Positions 18,563 to 27,042 of a stretch of 64,000 nucleotides of DNA are shown here, in pieces (position 1 is the stretch's first letter; every line of letters begins with the position of its first letter). The position numbers and the translations under genes are program-made. The notes under the pieces are model-generated. The model was not told the DNA's origin and did not search any database. It worked only from the letters and a program-made list of their open reading frames with translations. The stretch is from Leyella lascolaii (GTDB lineage: Bacteria; Bacteroidota; Bacteroidia; Bacteroidales; Bacteroidaceae): NCBI RefSeq assembly GCF_900079775.1, contig NZ_LT556049.1, forward strand, positions 213,823 to 277,822, written 5' to 3'.

Positions 18563-18782
18563 AAAAACATCATTCCGCACCGCGAAAGAGGCTCTTCCAT
18601 GCCGCGAAACGGGCTTTTCAGCAATGCAGAACAGGCTTTTCAGCACCTCCGGAGAGTACATTCCGCAGTGAGTGACAGTGATTCCGGCAACGTCATGGAG
18701 CGGATATTTCGGAATAAGAACATTTACACGGACATACCGTAGACACATGGCGGCATCCTGAAAGCCTTTTCAGCATCGCGCG
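18563..18782. repeat. 22-bp tandem array D (10 units)
   Basis: Ten units in exact 22-bp register from 18563 to 18782, for example AAAGAGGCTCTTCC plus ATGCCGCG and AAACGGGCTTTTCA plus GCAATGCA. The middle units at 18695-18760 are the most degenerate, yet the register returns exactly at 18761 (AAAGCCTTTTCAGC). Confidence 0.8.
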
Positions 18783-19080
18783 GCAAGCGCAGGCATGCGT
18801 CACGCTCTCTATTTTGAGAAGTTCCGTTGTCAAAATTTTTTACCGCCGCCACGCGCTTTCCCGTTCCTATATTCTGGCTTAACCGCAATCCGTAAATGTT
18901 GTCGGACTCACCGCATTAAGCCATTGTAAAAAACGCATCGGTACATTTCCGTAACCGGAAGAATAAAAAACAGAGGCGGCATCACAGTCCTCCGGTCGCC
19001 CGTACACACATGCCGTGAGTGCTTTTTCGCGCTGTGTGAAATTTTATAAAAAATTGGTTTATCATTTGTCTATAAGTCGG
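18783..19080. other. Gene-free stretch between repeat arrays
   Basis: Nothing recognisable apart from AT-rich runs. It lies between array D and the 88-bp repeats. Confidence 0.3.
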
Positions 19081-19086
19081 GCTTTC

Positions 19087-19340
19087 ACTAACTTTGTAGA
19101 AGTCAGGCAGCGGCTCGGCAGTATCTGTTTTGATAAAACTGCGTTTTCCCAAACTGATGCTGCACTCGCCTTGCACTGACTTTGTAGAACTCAGGCGGCG
19201 GCTCGGCAATATCTGTTTTGATAAAACTGCGTTTTCCCAAACTGATGCTGCACTCGCCTTGCACTGACTTTGTAGAACTCAGGCGGCGGCTCGGCAATAT
19301 CTGTTATGGTAAAACTCAGTTTTCCCAAACTGATGTCGCC
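19087..19340 (+). repeat. Promoter-like 88-bp tandem repeat (three units)
   Basis: Box-like sequences recur at 19089 (TAACTTTG), 19177 (TGACTTTG) and 19265 (TGACTTTG), exactly 88 bp apart. Units share GGCGGCTCGGCA, TATCTGTTTTGATAAAACTG, CGTTTTCCCAAACTGATG and CTGCACTCGCCTTGCAC. Only the first box fits TAnnTTTG exactly. The last unit is partial and ends about 50 bp before the phosphoesterase start. Confidence 0.75.
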
Positions 19341-19387
19341 CCAGTCTGGTTCCGTCATCATAAAAAGAATCTTAAAACAAACATGTC

Positions 19388-20461
19388 ATGAATATGAGAA
19401 ACATTATCATCGCAACAGCAGCAATGCTTTGCTCACTCACCGCAACAGCGCAGGACAGGGCTGACCGACAGCATCTCTCCGACCCCAACTCCTTCTCCAT
19501 GATTCTGTTGGGCGACCCCCAGGGCTACGTGAAATACGACATCAACCAGCCCATTTTCGAACTTACCACGGCATGGTGTGCCGACAACATCGACAACCTT
19601 AACATCAAGGCGGTGCTGTGCACGGGCGACCTCGTGGAGCAGAACGAGAACATCGTGCGCAACAGAGCGATGCTCAACCAGACCAGCAAACAGATGTGGG
19701 AGTGGGCGTCTCACTGCATGAAGCGTCTCGACAACAAGGTGCCGTACATCATTTCCACCGGAAACCATGAGTACGGATATGTCAGGGGCGACGAGGGATT
19801 CACCCATTTCCCCGAGTACTTCCCCTTCGAGCGCAACAGCAAGTGGGCAGACTGCGTGGTGAGCGCGTTCCCCAACCGCGAGGGAAAGGTGTCGCTCGAG
19901 AACGCGGCATACGAGTTCGAGGACAAGGCTTGGGGCAAGATGCTCGTCATAGCCGTGGAATGGGCTCCGCGCGACGAGGTGCTCAACTGGGCGAAAGACC
20001 TCGCCGACAACAAGTATAAGGACCATAAGATAATGCTCCTGCTGCATTCCTTCCTGTGGGAACGCACCGCAGAGCGCACCGAGAACGAGGACTACAGGAT
20101 AAATCCGCGCAACTACGGACAGGACGTATGGGACAAGCTGGTGTTCCCTTGCAAGAATATCGAACTGGTGATGTGCGGACATACGGGCAAGCCGGGTGAC
20201 TTTGAGGACAACGTGGCATACCGTAAGGACAAGAACTCGGCAGGCAAATACGTACACCAGATGATGTTCAACGTGCAGACACTCGGTGGTGGCTGGGAAG
20301 GCAACGGAGGCGACGGATGGCTCCGCATACTGGAGTTCATGCCCGACGGAAAGACCATCAGGGTGAGCACATACTCTCCGCTGTTCGGCATATCGCCCGC
20401 TACGAAGCATCTGGCTCACCGCACAGGCGAGTGCGACCGGTTCGACATGGTGTGGGAGTAA
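19388..20461 (+). CDS. Exported calcineurin-like metallophosphoesterase
   Basis: A 357-residue protein with a signal peptide (likely cut before QDRAD). Metallophosphoesterase motifs occur in order: D.QGY near residue 40, GDLVE, GNHEYGY, the metal-binding His in LLLHSF and GHTGKPG. The first motif appears as LLGDPQGYV, giving the canonical D. Such proteins hydrolyse phosphomono- or diesters in the periplasm or at the surface; the substrate is unknown. A second in-frame ATG at 19394 is possible. The 88-bp repeat array lies immediately upstream. Confidence 0.85.
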   Translation: MNMRNIIIATAAMLCSLTATAQDRADRQHLSDPNSFSMILLGDPQGYVKYDINQPIFELTTAWCADNIDNLNIKAVLCTGDLVEQNENIVRNRAMLNQTSKQMWEWASHCMKRLDNKVPYIISTGNHEYGYVRGDEGFTHFPEYFPFERNSKWADCVVSAFPNREGKVSLENAAYEFEDKAWGKMLVIAVEWAPRDEVLNWAKDLADNKYKDHKIMLLLHSFLWERTAERTENEDYRINPRNYGQDVWDKLVFPCKNIELVMCGHTGKPGDFEDNVAYRKDKNSAGKYVHQMMFNVQTLGGGWEGNGGDGWLRILEFMPDGKTIRVSTYSPLFGISPATKHLAHRTGECDRFDMVWE

Positions 20462-20528
20462 GGCTTCCGCACTACGCATGACAGACCGCGCCGTGACAGC
20501 CTGACGACAATACAATCTGTGCAGACTT

Positions 20529-21953
20529 ATGAGAAGAAGCGTAATAATTGCCTTTATAATAATGTGCGGAGCATGGCATGCCGCAGCACAGGACGCCGAC
20601 CGGAGGGCAGGAGAACTGATTAACGGGTCGGACTATTTCGCACTTGAGCGGATGATGCGCTCGTCCGAGGCGCGGCGGCTGTCGCCTTTCATGCACCGGC
20701 TGGCGTCGGCTCTCACCGCGCACTACTTCAACCGGCCCGCCGAGGCATGCCTCCACATCGGCTCTCTGCTGCGGGAGAATCAGGCTGAACTGGGCACGGA
20801 GAGCTATATGAGCATGGCTTTCCTCATGGGCAGAAACCTTGCCGGAGCAGGCAGATATGCCGAGGCGGCGGAGTTTCTCGACAGTATGGCGGTGCGGATG
20901 AGAGCGTCCGGCGCACAGGGTCAGGCTTCCGGCACCCATTTGCTTGGCGCTATGGCGGAGGAGGCAGGCATCTTCCGCGCATACGCGGCGGAGGCTCCGC
21001 TGTACCGTCAGCTGCATGAGCCGGGCACATACAGCGCGTCGTTCTACATCGACGGGCGTCTGCACGGCTACCGCAAGGGAGGATTCCTTACGGTGAACGG
21101 CAGCGTCAACGGCAGACCGACAGCCATAGCGATAGACACCGGAGCCGGAGTGAACATCGTTCCGCCCGAAGAAGCCGACAGACTTGGGCTGCGTTACATC
21201 GGCGCGGACATAAGAATGATGGGACTGGGCGTACAGACCGGACGCATAGCCATAGCCGACACACTGCGCATAGGGCGTGGCATGGCGTGGGCAAACGTGC
21301 CATTTGTCGTGGTGGACATAAAGACAGGCAACAGCGAGGCGGACAAGGTGCTGGAGCGCGGATGGCATCTCACCGTAGGCGTACCGATGCTCAACGCAAT
21401 GAAGGAACTGCAGATAGACTGCTCCGCTCACCTCATCACCGTGCCCGAAAAGCCCACTCCGCTGCCGGATGAAGGTCCGAACATGATGATGAAAGACTCG
21501 CGCAACATGACTTTAAGGATAGAGGACAAGGACGGAAAGCCGCTTCTCATGCACTTCGACACGGGCGACTACCACACGTCGATGAACACACGGTGGTACA
21601 GGGCGCACGAGACGGAGGTGAGAGACACGGGCATCGCCGACTCCATGCGCATGGCTGGAGTGGGCGGAGTGGAGATGCAGCACAGCTACACACTGCCCTC
21701 ACTGCGCCTGAGGATAGGCGGCGCGGAAGCCGACATCGACTCTGTCTCCGTCGAGACAGGCATCGACCTCCACACCGGAAAAAAGCTCTCAGGCACCGGC
21801 ACGGCTGTCGGCGGCGACGAGAACGCCGAGGACGGCTGCGTAGGTCTGAACATAATAGAGCACTACGGAAAGATTACAATAAACATGCGCGACATGTTCC
21901 TGCGCTGCGAAGAGCCGGGCAAAGGATACAGAAGGGAATGGCTGTTCGACTGA
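20529..21953 (+). CDS. Exported retropepsin-like aspartic protease
   Basis: A 474-residue protein with a signal peptide (likely cut before QDAD). Residues about 25-165 are helical and TPR-like. Two aspartic-protease half-domains follow. The first has DTG at 203-205 in IAIDTGAGVNIV, with a later hydrophobic-hydrophobic-G element. The second has DTG at 344-346 in LMHFDTGDYHTSM. A single chain with two DTG motifs resembles bacterial clan-AA pepsin-like proteins (PF13650-like) rather than a dimeric retropepsin. The second motif lacks the usual DTG(A/S) continuation (DTGD), so one half may be altered. It lies 67 bp after the phosphoesterase; a shared transcript is possible. Confidence 0.7.
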   Translation: MRRSVIIAFIIMCGAWHAAAQDADRRAGELINGSDYFALERMMRSSEARRLSPFMHRLASALTAHYFNRPAEACLHIGSLLRENQAELGTESYMSMAFLMGRNLAGAGRYAEAAEFLDSMAVRMRASGAQGQASGTHLLGAMAEEAGIFRAYAAEAPLYRQLHEPGTYSASFYIDGRLHGYRKGGFLTVNGSVNGRPTAIAIDTGAGVNIVPPEEADRLGLRYIGADIRMMGLGVQTGRIAIADTLRIGRGMAWANVPFVVVDIKTGNSEADKVLERGWHLTVGVPMLNAMKELQIDCSAHLITVPEKPTPLPDEGPNMMMKDSRNMTLRIEDKDGKPLLMHFDTGDYHTSMNTRWYRAHETEVRDTGIADSMRMAGVGGVEMQHSYTLPSLRLRIGGAEADIDSVSVETGIDLHTGKKLSGTGTAVGGDENAEDGCVGLNIIEHYGKITINMRDMFLRCEEPGKGYRREWLFD

Positions 21954-21974
21954 CACCGCACAGCCGCCCTTCCG

Positions 21975-22676
21975 TCACACTGCTCCGAGCAGACCGCAAA
22001 GCTCTTTCATGCCCTCGCTCGCGCCCTTTTCTATGTGGGTGACGTCACGCCGCGACGGTGCCGTCACAGGCTCGGGGTCTATTATATACACCGGTACCGA
22101 CGGACGGACATTCTGCACCAGACCCGCTGCGGGATACACATTGAGCGATGTGCCCACTATTACGAACACGTCGGCTTGTGACGCCTGTTCGGCGGCTGCC
22201 GATATCATGGGCACCGCCTCACCGAAGAACACGATGAAAGGACGCAGCAGCGAGCCGTCACCGGCGCGCGTTCCGGGCTTCACCTCACAGTTGTCCGGAC
22301 CCAGCTCCACCTGCCAGCGCGGGTCGTCGGGGTCGCGGCTGGAGCACACCTTCGTCAGTTCGCCGTGCAGATGTATCACCTTCGACGATCCCGCACGCTC
22401 ATGGAGGTTGTCCACGTTCTGCGTTATCACCGTCACGTCATACATCCTCTCCAGACTCTGTATGAGCCTGTGTCCCTCGTTGGGCTGCGCTCCGTAAAGC
22501 TTCTTCCGCAACATGTTGTAGAACCCTGTCACAAGTTCCGGGTCGGCGTTCCATCCCTCGTGCGAAGCCACCTGCTCCACGGGATAGTTCTCCCACAGCC
22601 CGTCACTGCCCCGGAATGTCTTGAAACCGCTTTCCACAGACATTCCCGCTCCTGTAAGAAACACCAGTTTTTTCAT
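21975..22676 (-). CDS. cobB: Sirtuin-type NAD-dependent deacylase, CobB-like, lacking the zinc cysteines
   Basis: A 233-residue sirtuin. NAD-binding motifs are GAGMSVESG (residues 10-18), TFRG, TQNVDNLHERAG and HLHGEL with the catalytic His. The late elements GTSLNVYPAAGLV and IIDPEP are typical. The usual CxxC...CxxC zinc module between HLHGEL and RPFIVFFGE is absent: only two scattered Cys are found (KVCSSRDPDD and DNCEV), so four zinc ligands are not available. Zinc-less sirtuins occur in some bacteria, where activity can still be retained. It runs convergently against the protease gene. Confidence 0.85.
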   Translation of the reverse strand: MKKLVFLTGAGMSVESGFKTFRGSDGLWENYPVEQVASHEGWNADPELVTGFYNMLRKKLYGAQPNEGHRLIQSLERMYDVTVITQNVDNLHERAGSSKVIHLHGELTKVCSSRDPDDPRWQVELGPDNCEVKPGTRAGDGSLLRPFIVFFGEAVPMISAAAEQASQADVFVIVGTSLNVYPAAGLVQNVRPSVPVYIIDPEPVTAPSRRDVTHIEKGASEGMKELCGLLGAV

Positions 22677-22920
22677 ATTGAAATTCTTTTTTAGTAAACC
22701 TCAGCCGCCGCGCCCGCACTTCAGTCAGCACACGCCGGAGGCACCGCACGCGCCGTTCCGCCAAACGCCATGATAATCAAAAGACAAGCGCAAAAAGCTA
22801 ATTAACCACAAAATTAGTATTTTTCACATAATAATGACAATGCTGTCAGATAAAATATGTAACTTTGCGCACTTGATAGACAAACAATATTATAATATCA
22901 CAACAACATTCTGACATTTT
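22677..22920 (+). promoter_or_regulatory. Divergent intergenic region with -7 box (TAACTTTG at 22860-22867)
   Basis: Between the minus-strand sirtuin and the plus-strand FKBP gene. TAACTTTG matches TAnnTTTG and lies about 55 bp before the FKBP start. The rest is AT-rich with no gene. Confidence 0.5.
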
Positions 22921-23526
22921 ATGGATAAAGTAAGTTACGCCCTGGGACTCGGCATCGGCCGCCAACTATCGCAGATGGGCGCGGACAATCTGGACATCGA
23001 CGATTTCGCAAAAGCAATAAAGGACATTCTCGCAGGCAAGAAGCCGGAAATAGACGATGCCGAAGCGCAGACGCTCGTAAAGGATTTCTTCGAGAAGCAA
23101 GAGGCTAAGCAGCGCGCCGCGGCAGCCGAGAAGTTCAAGGAGACAAAGGAAAAAGGCGAGGCATATCTTGCCGAGAACGCCAAGAAGGAAGGCGTGGTGA
23201 CACTGCCCAGCGGACTGCAATATCAGGTGATAAAGGAAGGCAACGGCCGCAGACCGAAAGCCACCGACAAGGTGAAGTGCCACTATGAGGGCATGCTCGT
23301 GGACGGAACGCTCTTCGACAGCTCCATACAGCGCGGCGAACCTGCCACATTCCCGCTCAACGGAGTGATAAAGGGATGGACCGAAGGACTGCAGCTCATG
23401 CAGGAAGGTGCGAAATACAGGTTCTTCATCCCTTACCATCTGGGCTACGGTGAGAACGGTGCGGGAGCGTCAATACCTCCGTTCGCGGCTCTCGTGTTCG
23501 ACGTGGAGCTCATCGAGGTGGTCTGA
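22921..23526 (+). CDS. FKBP-type peptidyl-prolyl isomerase, cytoplasmic-like
   Basis: A 201-residue FkpA/FklB-like protein. An N-terminal helical dimerisation segment (SYALGLGIGRQL..., about residues 1-90, Lys/Glu-rich) is followed by an FKBP domain from TLPSGLQYQVIKEG. Conserved active-site elements include VDGTLFDSS, PLNGVIKGWTEGLQLM, YRFFIPYHLGYG and PPFAALVFDVELIEV. No signal peptide, unlike its two neighbours. It catalyses cis-trans isomerisation of prolyl bonds. It starts a three-FKBP run with 45 bp to the next gene. Confidence 0.9.
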   Translation: MDKVSYALGLGIGRQLSQMGADNLDIDDFAKAIKDILAGKKPEIDDAEAQTLVKDFFEKQEAKQRAAAAEKFKETKEKGEAYLAENAKKEGVVTLPSGLQYQVIKEGNGRRPKATDKVKCHYEGMLVDGTLFDSSIQRGEPATFPLNGVIKGWTEGLQLMQEGAKYRFFIPYHLGYGENGAGASIPPFAALVFDVELIEVV

Positions 23527-23571
23527 GCAAAAAACAGGAACAAGGAAAACAAAATAACGAAACACAAGAAA

Positions 23572-24450
23572 ATGAGAAAAATTACAATCGTAGCCGCAAT
23601 GGCTATCACCGTCGCCGGATTCATGACATCGTGCGGCGACTCAGCTTCAAAACCCAATCTCAAGAGCGACGTAGACACGATGAGCTACGCCATGGGTATC
23701 GCCCAGTCGCAGGGACTGAGGGAGTATCTCGCTCAGATGGAGATAGACACCACCTACATGGACGCTTTCATAAAAGGTCTGAAAGACGGTGCCAACGCCG
23801 GTGAGGACAAGAAGAAGGCTGCATACTACGCCGGTATAAACATCGGACAGCAGATTTCAAACCGCATGGTGAAAGGCATCAACCACGAGCTTTTCGGCAA
23901 TGACTCCACCAAGAGCATCTCTATGAAGAACCTGCTCGCAGGATTCATCACCGGCGCTACGGGCAAGAAGGGACTCATGACACCCGAACAGGCACAGCAG
24001 CTCGCACAGGTCAAGATGATGGAGATAAGGACAAAGTCTATCGCCGACCGCTTCAGCGAGAACAAGAAGGCAGGCGAGAAGTGGCTCGAAGCCAACAAGA
24101 AGAAGCCCGGAGTGAAGACTCTGCCGTCAGGACTCCAGTACAAGGTGATAAAGGAAGGCAACGGTCCGCTTCCCAAGGACACCTCTTTAGTGAAGGTGAA
24201 CTATGAGGGCAAGCTCATCGACGGTAAGGTGTTCGACAGCTCTTACAAGAGAAAGGCTCCTATCACAATGCGTGCCAACCAGGTGATAAAGGGATGGACA
24301 GAGGCTCTCACACGCATGCCCGCAGGCTCGGTATGGGAAGTATACATCCCGCAGGAGCTCGCTTACGGCGACCGTGAGCAGACAGAGATAAAGCCATTCT
24401 CTACTCTTATATTCAAGATTGAGCTCTTGGAGGTCGATCCGAAGAAATAA
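23572..24450 (+). CDS. FKBP-type peptidyl-prolyl isomerase, lipoprotein
   Basis: A 292-residue protein with a lipoprotein signal (AGFMTSCGDS; lipid Cys near residue 21). A helical N-terminal half with 'MSYAMGIAQSQGL' aligns with the same segment of its neighbours. The FKBP domain from about residue 180 keeps [43 protein letters not shown] and STLIFKIELLEV. It is probably at the periplasmic face of a membrane and helps fold exported proteins. Confidence 0.9.
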   Translation: MRKITIVAAMAITVAGFMTSCGDSASKPNLKSDVDTMSYAMGIAQSQGLREYLAQMEIDTTYMDAFIKGLKDGANAGEDKKKAAYYAGINIGQQISNRMVKGINHELFGNDSTKSISMKNLLAGFITGATGKKGLMTPEQAQQLAQVKMMEIRTKSIADRFSENKKAGEKWLEANKKKPGVKTLPSGLQYKVIKEGNGPLPKDTSLVKVNYEGKLIDGKVFDSSYKRKAPITMRANQVIKGWTEALTRMPAGSVWEVYIPQELAYGDREQTEIKPFSTLIFKIELLEVDPKK

Positions 24451-24480
24451 AAATCATATACCTCAGAAATGACTCTAACA

Positions 24481-24526
24481 CAACAGGGCGGTGCTTTTTT
24501 CAATCAGAAAAGATACCGCCCTGTTG
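24481..24526 (+). terminator. Strong stem-loop after the second FKBP gene
   Basis: CAACAGGGCGGT pairs with ACCGCCCTGTTG around an inner A/T-rich stem. No T run follows the outer stem, so it may be a transcript end or a stabilising hairpin between the second and third FKBP genes. Confidence 0.5.
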
Positions 24527-24569
24527 CAACATAAAAACTCCGAACCTAACGTAAACGTTTCATAAGAAA

Positions 24570-25574
24570 ATGAAAAAGATTTTATTGCTCGCCGTCATAA
24601 TGATGGCGACGGCTGCCTACGGAACGACTCCGGACAACAAGAAGAAAAAGAAGAAGGACAAGACAGAGGTGAAGGCGGAGCCGCTGAAGCTCGTCACACC
24701 TTCCGACTCCATCAGCTATGCGGCAGGCATGGCGTCAACACGCGGACTGCTGAGCTACATACAGCAGGAATACAACGTCGACACAGCCTACATCCAGGAC
24801 TTCATCCAGGGCTACAAGGACGCCATAGCATCAGCAGGCGACCCGAAGTTCACCGCCCGCAACGCCGGAATGCAGATAGCGCGGCTGGTGGAGCAGCGCA
24901 TGCTTCCGTCTGCCACAAAGCAGTTTGAAGGCACAAAGTACGCCATAAACAAGGACATCTACAACACGGCATTCATAGCAGGAGTGCTCAGCGACACCAC
25001 CCTGATGGACGTGAAGTCGGCTGCACAGCTCTTCACAAAGGTAAGCGAGGCTGAGAACTACCGCAAGGAGCAGGCATACAAGAGCGAGAACGAGCAGTGG
25101 CTCACAGCCAACGCCGCAAAGGAGGGAGTGAAGACCACGGCAAGCGGACTGCAATATAAGGTGATAAAGGAGGGCACAGGCGAGACTCCTAAAGCCACCG
25201 ACAGGGTGAAAGTGAGATATGAGGGCAAGCTCATCGACGGCACCGAGTTCGACAGCTCCTACAAGCGCGGTCCGGAACCCACCGCCTTCCGCGCCGACGA
25301 GGTGATAAAGGGATGGACCGAAGCTCTCACGATGATGCCTGTGGGCAGCAAGTGGGAACTGTACATACCGCAGAATCTGGGTTACGGAGCACGTCAGGCA
25401 GGAAAGATAAAGCCTTACTCCACACTCATCTTCACCGTCGAGCTGGTGGGCATAGACAAGCCCGAGCCTGCTCAGGAGAGTCTGAAGAACACGGGCGACA
25501 GCTCAAAGAAAGACGCCCGGACAGTCAGGAAGACAAGAGCGGAAAGAAGAAAAGCGGCTGCCGGAAAGAAATGA
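24570..25574 (+). CDS. FKBP-type peptidyl-prolyl isomerase, exported, with basic tail
   Basis: A 334-residue exported protein. The N-terminal helix ([18 protein letters not shown]) is a signal peptide, followed by a Lys-rich linker (NKKKKKKDK). The helical segment with [13 protein letters not shown] and the FKBP domain from [13 protein letters not shown] keep the active-site pattern [31 protein letters not shown] and [12 protein letters not shown]. The last ~35 residues form an Arg/Lys-rich tail not seen in the other two. Paralogous to the two upstream genes, most like the second. Confidence 0.9.
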   Translation: MKKILLLAVIMMATAAYGTTPDNKKKKKKDKTEVKAEPLKLVTPSDSISYAAGMASTRGLLSYIQQEYNVDTAYIQDFIQGYKDAIASAGDPKFTARNAGMQIARLVEQRMLPSATKQFEGTKYAINKDIYNTAFIAGVLSDTTLMDVKSAAQLFTKVSEAENYRKEQAYKSENEQWLTANAAKEGVKTTASGLQYKVIKEGTGETPKATDRVKVRYEGKLIDGTEFDSSYKRGPEPTAFRADEVIKGWTEALTMMPVGSKWELYIPQNLGYGARQAGKIKPYSTLIFTVELVGIDKPEPAQESLKNTGDSSKKDARTVRKTRAERRKAAAGKK

Positions 25575-25622
25575 CGGTATGTCAGCTGAAACAATACTGA
25601 CAGCCTACGGCACGCAAACACC

Positions 25623-25666
25623 AAGCCGGGCATCGCACAATGACAGTGCGGTGCCCGGCTTTTTTA
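25623..25666 (+). terminator. Rho-independent terminator
   Basis: AAGCCGGGCATCGCAC pairs with GTGCGGTGCCCGGCTT, followed by a run of Ts, 50 bp after the third FKBP gene. Confidence 0.85.
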
Positions 25667-25892
25667 TCATACAAATACCTTATTATATATGCCGATACCG
25701 CCATAGACCGCGCCATAAAAGGCATGTCCGCATGTGCTCCGTCCGCACCGCTCCACCGCCGCACGCATGCTTCAACGGGAACGTACACATCGTCCGGTCG
25801 ATTCTTAATGTCAAATAAATTTACCGGAAAAAGGCATGCCGTCAACCGGCATTCTACAGAGCGCACAACGGGACACACACCGCCTGAAACCG

Positions 25893-26090
25893 GAACGGCA
25901 TATGTCGTACATCTGAAAAACACCATCCTACAGCGCATAAATCACATTCCGTACGCGCTCCACGACCGAAACATCGCACGGAAAAGCATGTTCCGCCACG
26001 CCATAAAGCCAATATCACACCGCAGGAAAGGCTTTTTGGCAGTGCGGAAGAGCCCGTTCCGCATCACCGAAAGGCGTCTTCTGCGGAGCG
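25893..26090. repeat. 22-bp tandem array E (9 units)
   Basis: Units start at 25893, 25915, 25937, 25959, 25981, 26003, 26025, 26047 and 26069. Cores include GGAAAGGCTTTTTGGC, GAAGAGCCCGTTCCGC and GAAAAGCATGTTCCGC. The array is followed by about 40 bp and then a copy of the 54-nt hairpin family. Confidence 0.8.
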
Positions 26091-26132
26091 ATATGTATAA
26101 TACGCTGACACTCAAAAGTTTATCTAATCTCT

Positions 26133-26184
26133 CCAAAATCAGCGTATACGGCGGCAAAAGCCTTTCCGTCTGCAAATGGCGCGG
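26133..26184. repeat. 54-nt hairpin element, copy 2 (degenerate)
   Basis: CAAAATCAGCGTATACGGCG then GCAAAAGCC and TCTGCAAATGGCGC align without gaps to the copy at 32099 (CAAAAGCCGCGTATTTGCAG). It is the least similar copy. Confidence 0.5.
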
Positions 26185-26402
26185 TCTCATGAAGGCTGGT
26201 GTAATGATTTTTTACCACATCTGAAAAGCCGTCTCCCCACACCGCGCGGCAGGCAAAAGGCGTGCCGTCCCCACTCCATCACGACAGCCATGCGTCCCCG
26301 TCACGGCGGTTTCCGTTCTCCGCAACGCTCCGTCACCGACCCTTCCCCCGTCACGGCAAGATGTCACAATGTAAACAATTAGCATATTTTTAATACAAAT
26401 AT

Positions 26403-26435
26403 TGTTGTCCATGTCATGGGAATTGACTACATTTG
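26403..26435 (+). promoter_or_regulatory. Promoter of the Lrp/AsnC gene
   Basis: TTGTTG (26403-26408) precedes TACATTTG (26428-26435) by 19 bp, the layout of a Bacteroidetes -33/-7 promoter, 32 bp before the gene. Confidence 0.6.
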
Positions 26436-26467
26436 CTTTCAAAAAGTAAAATTAAAAACAAGTCATA

Positions 26468-26932
26468 ATGGAAAAAATAGACAGACTCGACAAGAAGATT
26501 CTCGGGATACTATCAAAGAATGCCCGCATACCTTTTAAGGATGTGGCAGCCGAATGCGGCGTTTCAAGAGCCGCGATACACCAGCGCGTGCAGCATCTTG
26601 TGGAAGACGGAGTGATCACCGGAAGCGGTTTCGACGTCAATCCGAAGAGCATCGGCTACACCACATGCACATACGTAGGTCTCAATCTCGAGCGCGGCAG
26701 CATGTACAAGAACGTGGTGCAGCGTCTGCTGAGCATACCCGAGATAGTGGAATGCCACTTCACCACAGGTCCGTACACCATGCTCGTGAAGCTCTACGCA
26801 CGCGACAACGAACAGCTCATGGACCTTCTCAACAACCAGATGCAGGGCATCCCCGGAGTGGTATCTACCGAGACGCTCATCTCGCTCGAACAGAGCATAA
26901 AGAGAGAGATACCGGTACACATAGACGACTGA
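26468..26932 (+). CDS. Lrp/AsnC family transcriptional regulator
   Basis: A 154-residue regulator. The N-terminal winged helix-turn-helix (LDKKILGILSKNARIPFKDVAAECGVSRA then HQRVQHLVEDGVI) is canonical, and the C-terminal RAM ligand-binding domain follows (CHFTTGPYTMLVKLYARD). Lrp/AsnC proteins form octamers that bind amino acids and regulate amino-acid metabolism genes. It sits about 110 bp before the amidotransferase-dipeptidase fusion in the same direction, so a role in amino-acid or peptide metabolism is plausible. Confidence 0.9.
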   Translation: MEKIDRLDKKILGILSKNARIPFKDVAAECGVSRAAIHQRVQHLVEDGVITGSGFDVNPKSIGYTTCTYVGLNLERGSMYKNVVQRLLSIPEIVECHFTTGPYTMLVKLYARDNEQLMDLLNNQMQGIPGVVSTETLISLEQSIKREIPVHIDD

Positions 26933-27042
26933 GCCCTACGCAGCCTGCGGCAGGACTCCGGCGACGGGCGTCAGGCATATTCCCCTCCGCAGGCGGCACT
27001 CTTTGTTTACCACAGCATCATGCAAAATACCCCTCGCAAGAA

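Noticed and set aside
18389..18748. Minus-strand frame of 119 residues over array D
   Set aside because: Same reason; its resemblance to frames at 25640-26224 and 55008-55802 follows from shared DNA repeats, not from a protein family.
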